DNA of 64,000 bases from Gigantopelta aegis (GCF_016097555.1 NC_054710.1:186001-250000), one strand, 5' to 3'. Numbered from the stretch's first letter, positions 10,834 through 22,535 are shown. Made by a program: numbers and translations. The notes: generated by a model not told the origin, from the sequence alone.

Positions 10834-11230
10834 CGGTTATAGAATATGTCCGCCACCTAAATACAACCATTTACTATACACTAAATAACGGTTTAGTTTG
10901 TTTTAGGAAAATAGGGTCGATTGATTTTCTGTTTTACTTTATTTTAATTTAGGAACTTTGTCGGTCGATTGTTACAGAGGAGTGTTGATAGCCTACACGG
11001 CTACAGTGATTAGGGTTAGCAAGGGGGGCTAGGGGGGCTGGCCCCCCCAATAAGTCTTAATGTCCATATTTTTTTTTTTTTTTTTTTTATTATTATTTTT
11101 TTCTAAATAAATTATTTAATTTTATTTCTTTTTCCTCCGCAAAAAACCCATGCCCCACTTTTTTTAAGAATCCCCACCAAAAAATCCCTCTTTTTACAAA
11201 AGGATTAGTGGCGGACAGATTCTATAACCG
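10834..11230. mobile_element. Short inverted-repeat element (397 bp) inside R1
   Basis: The left end CGGTTATAGAATATGTCCGC is matched inverted at the right end (GGCGGACAGATTCTATAACCG, with one or two differences). The R1 copy at 26186 runs on without it. Its right part (CCCATGCCCC ... CCCCACCAAAAAATCCCTC) resembles sequence near the right end of the Merlin element at about 9950-10010, so it may be a Merlin-related miniature. A 24-base T-run lies inside. No clear target duplication. Confidence 0.6.
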
Positions 11231-11317
11231 CTCCAAATCTTGTCGTTTATGAAGGAATTTATTATATTTTGAGGTCGGAAAGTATGGATTGTTTTATATG
11301 TATAGACGCTTTCCAGA

Positions 11318-11400
11318 CGGTTCGTCCACTGGACAATTCGTCCACCGGACGGTTCGTCCACGGACGATTCGTCCACTCACCTTGGACAATTCGTCCACTC
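11318..11400 (+). repeat. TTCGTCCAC array
   Basis: Five spaced copies of TTCGTCCAC, each joined by GGAC-type linkers (for example CGGTTCGTCCACTGGACAAT). It follows the R1 tail GAGGTCGGAAAGTATGG. Inverted copies (GTGGACGAA) occur at 59930-60190, and another forward array lies at 48475-48610. The interior next to the array (TTTTTTTCAAACATATTAAT) is also shared, inverted, at about 60070-60110. Confidence 0.85.
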
Positions 11401-11674
11401 GATGAGTGCATTTTTTTCAAACATATTAATAGTTATTTCTTTGACATTGTAATCGTTTCTTAACATTATTTTGTGGTATACTATAACCAAAAAAGTAAAA
11501 TAGAGTTAGAATTCAACATTAATATCCAGTTTTTATTAACTGTTTGTACAATTTAATTAAAATTAGCTCCACTATTGCATGTTTCGTGTGAATTACGAAT
11601 GCCTTAAAACAAGTTTTATTTGATAAAAATGAAGACTGATAACCCATCCCGTACGTATTGGTATGGTTCGCTGG

Positions 11675-12537
11675 GTATCAGGTCGTTTCGTAACCATACC
11701 GTTTCGTACCATACCGGTTCGTACCCAAAAGCATACCAGTTCGTACCCAAAGGCATACCAGTTCGTACCCAAAGGCATACCAAACAAACAAAGGCATAAA
11801 TTAAAACAAAAAGTTGTATTCTTCTATCAAAAATGTATTATATCGGACAATGTAGGCATTATTAGACCTAAAAAAAAGTCCACATTCCAAAAACATGGGA
11901 TATCAGATCTTATTATATTTTTGTTATATGTGTGTGCGCACGTAAGTACGTGTGCGTGTATGAATGTTTTTGTTTTGAGTATATATATGTACGAAGAGAG
12001 GATCGGTGTTGCGAAATATTCCGATCGATATCTCGGAACGGTTATGCATAACAATAAACACCATCGCTGCACTGTGGAATCGACACCAAATTACAAGACA
12101 AAAGAATTGCTCTTTGGCTACGAAAAGGTATGCTTTTTGGCTACGAAAAGGTATGCTTTTTGGTTACGAAAAGGTATGCTCTTTGGTTACGAAAAAGTAT
12201 GCTCTTTGGCTACGAAAAGGTATGCTTTTTGGCTACGAAAAGGTATGCTTTTTGGTTACGAAAAGGTATGCTTTTTGGTTACGAAACTGCATGCTTCAGT
12301 GATGCACAGCACATAATTGCTCATTTAATGCTTATAAAAGATACTGAGTAATTGTTACAACATTTTTTTTGCTAAATGTTACAATATGTTTGTAATATAA
12401 CATTATAATTGTGTATTTAAAAAATATATTAATGTTAGGTGTAATGTATGACATTATTTAATTGGTTACGAACTGGTATGCTAGTGGTTACGAAACGGTA
12501 TGGTACGAACGTGTTTGGGTACGAAACGTCTAGAAAC
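11675..12537. mobile_element. Element Z: short transposon with inverted 22/23-bp arrays
   Basis: The left end GTATCAGGTCGTTTCGTAAC is followed by units of AGTTCGTACCCAAAGGCATA (22-bp period, 11716-11780). The right end, read inward, is GTTTCTAGACGTTTCGTACC. Before it lie eight 23-bp units of GGTTACGAAAAGGTATGC at 12116-12299. The right units are the inverted counterpart of the left ones. About 330 bp of the right part is shared with element Y (22783-25722). No protein is encoded; the long open frames through the array arise because the 23-bp unit has few stops. I do not see matching target duplications here. Confidence 0.8.
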
Positions 12538-12540
12538 CTT

Positions 12541-12967
12541 CCAGTCTGTACGCACACCCTCGCTGCTGGAGTAGCATTGTAGTAATAACCTCTATTTATT
12601 CTGCAATCACTATGTTCATTGTCACGGGTTGATGATTTAACTAATTTCTGTATTTTTGGTCACCAACAAAATATATAGGTCATCTGACTCAATTCGTGAA
12701 TTTCAGACTATATTTTTAATAACATATTTTGACCTATTTTTTCTTCAAAATATTATTTTGTAACTTGGTGACTTATGAGTGGATTAAAATACTGTTTTGG
12801 GGAAAATATTGCATGTTTTTATTGTTGAAGAAACGAAGCAGGCCTATGGTAGCCCCACTCCAATGGCTAGTGATATTCAAAGTTGGGCTAGTAAATAACT
12901 ACTATTGCCATGCCTGACGGCTAGTGAAATCAAATGTTGCAGTAAAGTTAATTGTTGCATACTGCAG
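12541..12967 (+). repeat. Dispersed repeat R2, copy 1
   Basis: This copy contains the R2 head (GTCACCAACAAAATATATAG, TTTCAGACTATATTTTTAAT) and one 87-bp-type monomer (GGTAGCCCCACTCCAATGGC ... GGGCTAGTAAATAACTACTA). The inverted copy at 19901-20540 has the same parts plus the tail. Ten tandem monomers plus the tail are found at 34630-35760. R2 is thus head + monomer(s) + tail with variable monomer number. Confidence 0.8.
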
Positions 12968-13523
12968 GTTGGCTGATGGAACCTTCGAACACCGTAACAT
13001 TTGTGTAGTGAGTGACACTAGGGAGCACTCAACTGTAACTGTGTATGCTTTCTTGAGTGTTGTTATTCCATACCTTCAGACTGAGTTTCCTCATGTGAAA
13101 AAGATCCATTATTTCACTGACGGCTGTGCTGGACAGTATAAAAATAAGAACAATTTTGTTAACCTGTGCCATCATGAAGAGGACTTTGGGTTGGAAGGTG
13201 AATGGAACTTTTTTGCGACAAGCCACGGCAAAAGTGCCTGTGATGGAATGGGGGGACGGTGAAGAGGTTGCTGACAAAGGCCAGTTTGCAGCGTCCCTAC
13301 ACAGACCCAATGTGTCCCAGAGAACCCTCCCATTGAAGCCAAGAAGCAAAACTATGTTTGTTGTCTGTATGACAATGAGGCATGGGTTGGGCTAGTTGAG
13401 GACATTTCAGACGAGCATGGAGATGATACACCTTCTATTGCATCTTCTCGACGGATGTACTCTCTGAGTAAAAAGGATAATACTAGAAATACAAGACTAT
13501 GGGGGAAGTGGGTGACCGAATGA
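12968..13523 (+). pseudogene. Fragment of an uncharacterised transposase-like protein
   Basis: A probable exon starts after an AG at 12966-12967 and reads RLADGTFEHRNICVVSDTRE, then IHYFTDGCAGQYKNKNNFVN, EGEWNFFATSHGKSACDG and, after a one-base frame change near 13257, GTVKRLLTKASLQRP. A second frame change follows, then YVCCLYDNEAWVGLVEDISD. From memory, the pair 'F(T/S)DGC.GQYKN' and 'ATSHGK..CDG.GG.VKR' marks a widespread animal family annotated only as uncharacterised or cc8L18.2-like. The Asp in the first motif could be catalytic, but that is inference. The reading ends at a stop at 13521-13523. It is dead, with at least two frame changes, and upstream exons are not visible. Confidence 0.65.
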
Positions 13524-14329
13524 TTCTGTGACTGCTGAACTGGTGAGAAGGCAATGAAGGAAGTAGTTTGATATCATATGATCATAGCATGTATTACTCG
13601 GTGTTCAAGAGAGATGGTGATTCCTAGCATCAGGAATTGGTCATTCGGGTTTACTTCAGTATAGCTAATCAGACGTTAATGGCAGAAAAGGTGTTATTTT
13701 CATGGACATGCAATTTTTGAATGTGTATTGCTGCTCAACAAAGAATATTACACCTCTGAAACTTTTATATGTTTTAGTTAACATGTGGGAGATTAAATTA
13801 CAAGAAAGGTAATTTCAAGGTCACGTGATCCACACGGTCAATTTCAAGGTCATAACAAAGGTCAAACGGTCAGTGTACCCCCAACATTCTCCAATCTGAA
13901 CAATAATGCAGATTTGGAATCCTTGTCAAATTGCCTTTCCAACAATACCAATTGTATGAAGATTGGCCCAGTAGTTCATGAGATATGAGGGTTCAAAGGT
14001 TGGCGGCCACGCCCATTTTGGCCGAAAATCTCAAAATTTGGGGGGCCATATCTCCCACACCACTGGTCTGATTGGCCTAAAATTTGGATCCCAATCAATA
14101 AGTATACCAAGTTTCATAAAAATCTGAGACGGTCGGGGTTTAAAATATCTGTTTTTTGGGGTGATTTGACACGGAATGACCTGCCTATGTAATGTCCACT
14201 TCACTTGAAAATTGTGTGTAATCTCTGATATTTTCAGTTAAACATAATACATGTGCCTGAAATTTTCAATAAAACATAATACCTGAAATATAGTCAATTA
14301 TATACATATTCTCAGTTTCATATATCAGT
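13524..14329. other. No gene recognised
   Basis: No open frame of interest. 13800-14190 has a different composition from its surroundings (several AAGGTCA and GGTCA words, GGCGGCCACGCCCATTTTGG) and reads like a degraded dispersed repeat, but I found no second copy in the window. Confidence 0.4.
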
Positions 14330-14590
14330 GTACTGAGGTTGCCCACTGGTAAACCTGATGCATGGTCAATCTTGGATTGATCCATTTCAGTGGGCCATTG
14401 TGCTATTTCTTTTTTCAGGGTGTGGTATGTACTATCCTGTCTGTGGGATACTGCATATAATAGATCCCTTACTGCCAATAAGACTATTGTGTAGGTTTCT
14501 TCTCTTATCTCCTCTTATCTTATGGTCCTCACACATTATAACCGTAGTTAAAAATATGAATGCGTAATGCAATACAACATTCCTTCTTTC
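14330..14590 (+). mobile_element. Degraded SINE (family A)
   Basis: It contains diverged family-A blocks in order: GGTATGTACTATCCTGTCTG, AATAGATCCCTTACTGCCAA and ATAACCGTAGTTAAAAATAT. The head is missing or unrecognisable. Confidence 0.65.
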
Positions 14591-14761
14591 TCTCGTTGTA
14601 ATTGAATTCTCTCATCTTATTAGGAACCTGAATGCAACTTCTTCCTTAAAAGTTACAATGTGTAATTAAGAAATAGGAATGTGTTAGGACACTCACAAAA
14701 CTAAAGCTAACATCCAGGGCAGATGTAAGAACATTGATTTTTTGTTTGTTTATCTGCTACT

Positions 14762-14931
14762 CAGTGGCGTAGGCAGGATTTTGTATTGGGGGCGGGGGAG
14801 ACCTGTGTAGTGGGATATCACACCGGAACCTTTTTAATGTTATTAATAAGCGAAAAGGTAAACATTTCCCAGGATTGGGGGGGGGGGGGGCCATGGCCCC
14901 CCTGCCCCCCCCCCCCCCAGCTACGCCACTG
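14762..14931. mobile_element. hAT miniature element (170 bp) with 8-bp TSD
   Basis: Ends CAGTGGCGTAG and CTACGCCACTG are perfect inverted repeats. Both sides carry the 8-bp duplication CTGCTACT (14754-14761 and 14932-14939). The interior is non-coding with a 12-base G-run and a 14-base C-run that could fold together. Confidence 0.92.
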
Positions 14932-14939
14932 CTGCTACT

Positions 14940-15740
14940 AATAACTGTTATAAAAGTAAGTATCTCATAAAGAAATACAAGTCCATTTAGAAGTAAAGAT
15001 AAGTATACCTAGGCTTGTGTTTTTATAGAATCTAGGAACAAAATCACAGGTAAAAAAAAAAAGTCCGAAAAAAACCCAGGAAAAAAGTCAAAACGTTTAA
15101 TTAAAAATATATTAGGCAATGAAAGAGTTTTTGTCAAAGTTCTTTGTTTTCAATGTTTGTGGTTTAAGCAGATGTTCCACCCAATGCCACAGAGAAATTC
15201 TGCCAGTTTTGCGGTCATTGAAGCCATAAATCATTTACAATAGGAAGCCATTGTTTTTAATCTACCCTAATCAGTAAGCTGGACCCATGCCTAATTAACC
15301 CTAATCAAGAGGTGTCCCTAATCACGGCCCCTGCAAGATATGAAGCCTCTTTCTTTAATCTAACCTATAATTGACCCAGGTACAAGAAGCCACTCTACGA
15401 ACACACCCTAATCAATTTCTTTTAATTTAGCCATATTCAATACTCTGCAAACTCACATTTTGTTATATAAAAATTGTGACTTTTTTCCCTTTGATTTTTT
15501 TCTGGGACTTTTTTCCAGCCACCGTTTTGCTACTTCTATAGACCTATAGTTGGGTAAACAGAGATTATTTGTGATCTGAATTTAATAAAAGCTTACAGCA
15601 GCATAGCTCTCACACACTCAGTCCAGCAAGAAATCACAGCTGATGTCATTCCAAACTTTCAAGCCAAAACAAGAACTCTTGTTGAACATTATAATAATAA
15701 TAGTTTATTGCATTCACAAAATATATAAATTTCACGGATA
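14940..15740. other. No gene recognised
   Basis: AT-rich sequence with A-runs. 15230-15420 has short similar phrases (CCTAATCA, TAATCTA) but no clear repeat unit. The longest frames are short and unsupported. Confidence 0.4.
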
Positions 15741-16881
15741 CAGGGGACAATATTTCGAAATCTGAGGGAACCGGAAGTCGGTTCACGTGGTTTTTACCAA
15801 GGTAACCAATTGTTCGGTTACGTGAATTATATTTGCGTAACCCGTGGGTTACCTGATCGGTTACCTAAAACATTACGTAGAAATTATATTTTAAATACAT
15901 GTACATAGTTTTTAGCTGAAACATAAAGTTAAAACAAATACAAAAGAAAAAATTTAAAAAAAAAGAAAAAAGTCTTTAATTCTTGCTAAAGTTAACAATA
16001 TTATAAAAGAACTGAATATCAGCCCTAAGTACTGAAACAAAATACAGGGGAGTAGCCAGAAATTTTCTTAACATTACGCACGCCAAAGGCGTGCCGAGCG
16101 GGGATATTCGGAGGGCCTCCCCCTGTAGATGCAATCTGAGCCTTTTCGGAGGCATTTGTTTGGGGGGTTTAAAAATATTTTTTCGAGTCAATTTTAAGAG
16201 GATTTTTGTAGACCAATTACAGACAGTCTCAACCTATTCCCGGATTTTGTTTTTGCATTACGCACATGCGTACTGTGCGTAATGCCTTTGATATGTATAC
16301 ATAATCATTTGGAGGGATACCTTTTTGCGTTTTGTGGTGGCTATGCTACTTTCACTTTATCGATGGTACTTCTATACTACAGTGACGTTCCAAATGTATG
16401 TTTTTTTTAAAGATGTTAGTATTTTAAAAAATTTGTGACACTTTTGGATTCCTGTTTACGTTAAAACTGTTTTTAACATATGTAAAATTATAGGCAATCC
16501 AATATTATGTCTACATATATTCCGTTAGAGATAAAATAGCAGCAGATAATTTAGCCGTCCCCAACGGTCTAAGCACATTTCTTTAAAACTTTTGGCTCGA
16601 CTCTATACTGAACATTTCCTTTGCACTGGTTGAAAATTACAACTGTTGAAATATAATGTTGTTTACTGATTTGCTACGCATCAAGTATCTAAAATTCAGC
16701 CTAAAACATTTGTTGAAATACTAGTAGTATGTCTGCGTGAATAAACGTCCTGTAATCATGAAGTTTGCAAGTTTTAATTTCTGAACGTTTACAGGTTATG
16801 ACGTAACCAGTTTGCGTAAATTTAATTTTGCGTAACAGACACGCGAACAGAACAGCGGTTCGCGTGAAATATTGTGCCCTG
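15741..16881. mobile_element. hAT-type non-autonomous element (1.14 kb)
   Basis: The left end CAGGGGACAATATTTCG and the inverted right end CAGGGCACAATATTTCA match. Subterminal regions on both sides are rich in GGTTACC, GCGTAAC and GTTCGCG words in opposite orientations, a typical transposase-binding arrangement. Flanks share GGATA but not a clean 8-bp duplication. No transposase is encoded. Confidence 0.7.
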
Positions 16882-17409
16882 GGATAGCTCTGGGTGAGTA
16901 GAAAATGTCACTAAATTGTCTATTAAACTTCTAATTTTTTTAACAAGTTCATTTATTTTGTAACAAAATATCAATTATTACATTAAATTATTATGCCAAA
17001 TGAAAATTGCCAATTGTTTTTAAAATTTGTATTTGACAAGTGCCAGAGCTAGTCCTAAATTTAAATAAAATGCAGTGGTATATGAATACAAAAACTGTAC
17101 AAAAATTATCATGCATAAAATACATGTACTGAAAAGTTTGTTTGACTGGACATAATGGATAAAAAAAAATTATATACTTAAAAATATAGAAAAATCTATT
17201 TACATGTATTAGTATGGTTAAACAATGGTTTTGAGCATACTAGGATATTGTAAAAAAAACTAAACCAGTGGAATATATGTATTTATCTCGTTTTATCATA
17301 TAAGAATAGATATTGATATTCATGTTCTGTTGTTACATGTATATTTAACCTATTTTTATCACTGCCACAGAGCTTTAGTTTGATTATTTTTGAGTCCACT
17401 CATGACATT

Positions 17410-18558
17410 CAGTGTTCTCACTGCTCCATTTAAACGGGGCGCCCCGCCCCGCTATTCCATTTTGCTTCCCTCCTTTCACGTTCCCCGCCCTCCTTTATTT
17501 TTGAGCGCCCCTCTTTATTTTCCAGCACCTATCTCCGCTATTTCCAAATGCACTTTTTTTACCCACAAAAAACAACGATCAGTCTGCACACTGGACATCA
17601 AAGGAAACCAGCCGCGTTGTGTACGAAAAAGCAACTGACGAAACATTTACGACAGATACCGTAACGTTATTTAACAGTATTTTTAACAGCCTCTATTTTG
17701 TCCAATATCTGTATCCATTTGTATGTTTGATAAACACAATAAAAGTTATATTTTATGTAAGCAATGAAAACATTAAATTTTTTACGGATTCGGCAATCTC
17801 CGATTGAAAAAAAAACCCTCTTATTTGGCGCCAAATTAGTCACGTGATCAGAAAGATCATTCTGTCTTTTGTTTCCACTAACTATCGTTTCATATTTTGT
17901 CCTCAGTTGCAGATATAATTGGTTGAAACTGATGATTTTTACTTTCTGTTTTTCTGTTTATTCAGCAGTTCTTTATAAAATATTGTAAACTTTTTATTTT
18001 GAGGGGATATGAACGCTTATAAAAACAACGGCAGTGGTAGTGTTTATCATTAAAATAATTTATCTTGAGTGCCAAATAATATATACACCGCCTTTACAAA
18101 AACGAAACTACTTTTTATCAGCTGGCGATATTTTATCACAGCGATCGATTCATTCAATGAAGATGGAAATAACAAAAATGTATCTGACATTAGGAGATCA
18201 CTTTACAAACATCTTTATTGTTTTCCGTATATCTTGAAATCTTTATTAAAAATAATAATATTAAAACTTTGATCGGTCCAGCAAAACCGGAATTGCCCGT
18301 GAATGTCAGACCGATATTATCTTCGGTTCAATTAAAAGACGATTTTTTTTATAAACACCTTTGCACTTTTTTGTAGGCAAAATAAGGAGTATGTCTTTTC
18401 TCAAAGTCTACCAACACACAACAATATGATAACCAAACTACTCTTCTTTCTTTTTTTTCTCTTTTCTTTTCGTTTATTGGTGTGGGTTTTTTTTTTTTTT
18501 TGAAGGGTGTGGTGCCGACCGGCCGCCCTCCTTTAATTTTCACCCAACGAGAACACTG
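17410..18558. mobile_element. hAT-type non-autonomous element (1.15 kb)
   Basis: The left end CAGTGTTCTCACTG is matched inverted by the right end (CAACGAGAACACTG). Flanks ATGACATT and ATGACCTA are a plausible decayed 8-bp duplication. GCCCTCCTTTA-like words lie inside both ends in opposite orientation (17485-17500 and 18525-18540). The interior has no transposase. Confidence 0.72.
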
Positions 18559-19234
18559 ATGACCTATTTTTATCTCGTCTCACATGTGATAAACCATAAT
18601 GGTATGTCTCATAATAAAGGGTGACTATTGCTCACTGCAGAATTGTCAAGGCATTCGGTCAGATATGGCAAATAAGCACAAATTTCTTTCATTTGTATCA
18701 GTGTTTGAATTACAAATTGAATGGGACCATGGGGGTTATACACATTAAGATCCATAAACAGTTTAGTGTTGGTTGTACTATTTGTAGATGTAGTTTGTTA
18801 AAGTTAGTTTGTTTTTTATTTATTTAATTCATCCAAACTGGATGTCGTAATTGTGACATATAGTCAGAGAAATCAGATTCAATACACACTACCAAGCCAC
18901 TGTGCATACAGTTGCTACATCCATTCTTATAATCAACATAATTATTACCACAGAAATTAATACATGTACACTCATATTTCACCAATGGCAGACAGCAGAA
19001 TTCATGATACGCCCATCAAGAATTTGATGGAAAACCATATCTATATTAATGAATGTTATGGGTATGATTCAGTTCTAATTATGTGAAATATTTGCAAAGG
19101 GATGGATGAACAGTTTTGGACCAACCACCATCCCACGTGATTCCTACATGTGATTTGATGGTCCTGTATGCATCTGTATGCAAGATACGATGTGGATAAG
19201 GACTTACTGTTATGTGCAGTAGACCATGAAAAGT

Positions 19235-19249
19235 AGGTCACAGTGACCT
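19235..19249. promoter_or_regulatory. Perfect AGGTCAnnnTGACCT palindrome
   Basis: AGGTCA CAG TGACCT is identical to the consensus steroid-receptor (estrogen-response type) inverted repeat with a 3-bp spacer. Sequence identity is seen; function is not implied, as it lies in a non-coding repeat. Confidence 0.4.
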
Positions 19250-19413
19250 AGTAATAGTATGCCACACACCACCATCCCAAGATATTCCTACATTTTTATA
19301 TATTAGTATGAAACTTCAATAAATTTAATAAGTATGTCATATACTAGTGTTGTCCACGACTTATAATATGGTCTGGACAAGGATTTACTATTATGTGCAG
19401 TACACTGAAAAGT

Positions 19414-19428
19414 AGGTCACAGTGACCT
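19414..19428. promoter_or_regulatory. Perfect AGGTCAnnnTGACCT palindrome, second copy
   Basis: Same 15-bp palindrome in the next repeat unit, 179 bp after the first. Confidence 0.4.
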
Positions 19429-19670
19429 AGTAATAGTATGCAACATACTGCCATCCCAAGTTGTTCCTATGTGTGAGGTTTGATGGTCCTGTATGCAAGA
19501 TATGGTCCGGACAATAAAAGGTTAACAGATGGACAGACAACGCCATACCATAATACTCATCATCGTAGGTGGGTGTATAAAAATGAACTTGTGAAATTAA
19601 CACATATGAATATAAACAAGGGCATAATTCAACACTAAAACATGAGCATATTGGGCTATTTTTCACTTCA

Positions 19671-19900
19671 GCCAGTGCACCATGACTGGTACATCAAACG
19701 CTGTGGTATGTGCTATCCTGTCTATGGGATGGTGCATATGAAAGATCCCTTGCTGCTAATCTGAAAGTGTAGCCCATATGAAGTGGTGACAGTGCGTTTC
19801 CTCCCTAAATATCTGTGGTCCTTAACCATATGTCTGACGTCATATAACCGTAAATAAAATGTGTTGAGTGCATTGCTAAATGAACCATTTCCTTCCTTCA
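19671..19900 (+). mobile_element. 5'-truncated SINE (family A)
   Basis: Contains CCAGTGCACCATGACTGG, TGCTATCCTGTCTATGGGA, AAAGATCCCTTGCTGCTAAT and the tail ATAAAATGTGTTGAGTGC. The tRNA-like head is absent. Confidence 0.82.
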
Positions 19901-20540
19901 GGACCTGTAGGATTTTTATAAAATCCACTAGCCATTAGATCAGTGATTTAAAAAATTACTAGCCACGATTAAAAATTCACTTGCCCTACTTTACTAAATT
20001 TTACTAAATAACAGTAATAATCAGATATGTCACCTAAAGAGGGAGATATAGCTTAAAAACACAAACATTGAGGGGTTGGGGTAGGTGCAGGATATTCATA
20101 TTTACAATTTACTTTACTGCAACATTTGACTTCACTAGCCGTCAGGCATGGCAATAGTAGTTATTTACTTTCCCCAAAACAGTATTTTAACCCACTCGTA
20201 AGTCAACCCACCAAGTTACAAAATAATATTTTGATGAAAAAAATAGGTCAAAATATGTTACTAAAAATATAGTCTGAAATTCACGAATTGAGTCAGATGA
20301 CCTATATATTTTGTTGGTGACCAAAAATACAGAAATTAATCTAGTCATCTACCCGCGACAATGAACACAGTGATTGCAGAATAAATAGAGGTTATTACTA
20401 CAATGCTACTCCAGCAGCGGGGGTGTGCGTACAGACTGGAACTGCTCACAATATATAGCCGCTTCGATCGAAAAAATTTCAAAAGGATTGTTTTATCAGC
20501 TCAATGAATGCAAGAAACGCCCGAATAACTCAAATAAATC
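19901..20540 (-). repeat. Dispersed repeat R2, copy 2 (inverted), with R1-type end
   Basis: Inverted relative to 12541-12967. In plus-strand order: tail (19901-20130), one short monomer remnant with GTCAGGCATGGCAATAGTAG, head (20190-20340) and the shared GCTACTCCAGCAGCGGGGGT segment to about 20540. This copy shows the complete R2 order best. Confidence 0.78.
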
Positions 20541-20559
20541 CATAAGGAGCCAAAATCTT

Positions 20560-20806
20560 ACCGGCTGTGCACAGGGCGGTCTTCCACAGGACTGTCTATA
20601 GTATACGCTGCAGTGATCGGTTACCAGTCGTTTGTCTACACGTGTACTGAGATATGAGGGGGTTGGGGGGAGTCAGTAATAATCAATAAAATATATGTAT
20701 AATCAATAAAATATACATATATATATAGCGATAACGGCTCTACACAGGTCGTTCCCACACAGGTCGTTTCTACAAAGGAAATATATGTATATTTCGGATA
20801 ACACTC

Positions 20807-20869
<63 letters not shown>

Positions 20870-21430
20870 GTGTGTTAAAAAAAAATATATAGTGATGACG
20901 GCTCTGTACAGGACGTTCCTACACGTGTACCAAGATGTGTGGGGAGGGAGTCAGTAATAATAAATAAAATATATGTATATTGTGGATATTAATAAATAAA
21001 ATGTGGATATGTGCGTATGTATAACGTGTGCGTGTGTGAGTATTAAAAAATATATATAGTGTTGGCGGCTCTGTACAGGACATTCCTACACAGGGTTGTC
21101 TAGTATTTTATATACTTCGATACGGTGGAAACAAACCATTAACAGTAAAGGGAATAAATATATATTTTGTATATAAAGAAAATATATGTATATTTTGGAT
21201 AATACAAAAAAAAAAATAGTATATATAGTGACGGCGGCTCTGTACAGGACGTTCCTACACAGCACGGTTCTGCACAGGACGGTCTATAGTATACACTGCC
21301 GTGAATGGTTACAAGTAATTGTTTGTCTACACGTGTACTGAGTTATGGGGGGGGGGGGGGGGGGGGAGAGAGTCAGTAATAATAAAGAAAACATATGTAT
21401 ATTGTGGATAATACTCAATAAAATATATAT
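20560..21430 (+). repeat. Array of 'GGCTCTGTACAGGACGTTCC' units among AT-rich spacers
   Basis: The phrase GGCTCT-ACAGG(A/T)CGTTCC-ACACA recurs at about 20724, 20898, 21065 and 21237, with variants near 20570 and 21265. It alternates with TCAGTAATAATAAATAAAATATATG and TATA runs. The spacing (about 165-175 bp) suggests decayed tandem amplification. A 19-base G-run lies at about 21348-21366. No gene. Confidence 0.7.
20809..20866. repeat. (AT)n microsatellite
   Basis: Uninterrupted AT dinucleotides. Confidence 0.97.
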
Positions 21431-21435
21431 GTGTA

Positions 21436-22464
21436 TGTCACGGGGATCTTATAATACCCGTAACTGAATAAAACATGATTATTCAAATATCTCTCCTAAT
21501 TGTATATCTATTAGATTTCTCTGTATCGGGCAGGCTACTACCCGAGTGGCTCGACTCTAGGTGTATCCAGAGATAAGATCTCATATAATATATGTAACAT
21601 GTTTAGTTGACTAGAAAACACAATACACTTTTAGAATCTGTATTAACACTACCGCTGAGAAATGTACTTGTTGCAGTAGTTAATTAACAACAACGATGTA
21701 ATAACAACCCAGACTAATCACTTAATTAGTTAATCACTAGGTGTCTAGTTTACACAATATTCTAATCACTTCACCTTGATACAACACACACACGTGTGAT
21801 AATTGAGAATGTGGCCAGGGGAACTTAATTAATCAAGGAATTACAACTCTATTCCTTACTGGTTAATTGTTAATTAACCCTTAAATACTCATTCAGTAAC
21901 CTTGTAATACAGAATTAATACTGGTACATATCACAATAAAGACAATAACCTACAGTTTACCTAGGTCCTCTAGGATGACCGGCTAAGCTTTATCTTACCA
22001 AATACTCGTTATAAATATATTAGAACAGTGCAGCCTACAATTTACTTCGTCAGATTATCGGAGACACTTTCTAAAGAATATTAGTATAATACAGTATTAA
22101 AATATTTAAAGTCACATCAATCACATCAAGGTTATACAACAGAGCAGAAATATATATTTACCAAGTCCGGTCTGAACTGACATAGTTCGTTCAGTTGGAC
22201 AAACGTTCCCCTGGAGCCGTTCCACGGTTTCTCCCTGATATCTCTAAAATCCTAGCTATTTATGTACGTAAATAAATTGATATTGATTTCCATGGCTGTT
22301 CACGGTTTTCTTCATTTAATTAACAGTTATCATCAATAAAGTAGCATTATCTTCAATAAAGTAGCCCAGGTGCTCCCAGAGGGGTGGGTGGGTGGTTGTA
22401 GGTCACTACCTGAATTGATTACACAAAAGCAGAGTTTTAACTAGAAGGTGGGGGCTGCAGAACT

Positions 22465-22466
<2 letters not shown>
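21436..22466 (+). mobile_element. Possible LTR-type fossil segment
   Basis: It begins TGTCACGGGGATC, much like the TGTAACGGGG start of the LTR-type fossil at 26477, and has an LTR-like base composition. There is no internal coding region or matching second copy in the window, and the right end is uncertain. It could be a solo terminal repeat or another repeat. Confidence 0.3.

Positions 22467-22527
<61 letters not shown>
22467..22527. repeat. (CT)n microsatellite
   Basis: About 30 uninterrupted CT units. Confidence 0.97.

Positions 22528-22535
<8 letters not shown>

Larger units (their letters stand above)
18860..19560 (+). repeat. Tandem repeat, about 180-bp period
   Basis: Blocks ACCATCCCA ... 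TTCCTACAT, GGTCCTGTATGCA and TATGTGCAGTA ... AAAGTAGGTCACAGTGACCT recur at intervals of roughly 180 bp (near 19125, 19265 and 19450). Copies differ by small indels. No coding content. Each full unit carries a 15-bp perfect palindrome (see the two site entries). Confidence 0.75.

Noticed and set aside
12006-12351. Overlapping frames reading KGMLFGYEKVCF-type repeats
   Set aside because: They are the 23-bp array of element Z read in all frames; the unit length is not a multiple of three and it contains no stop.
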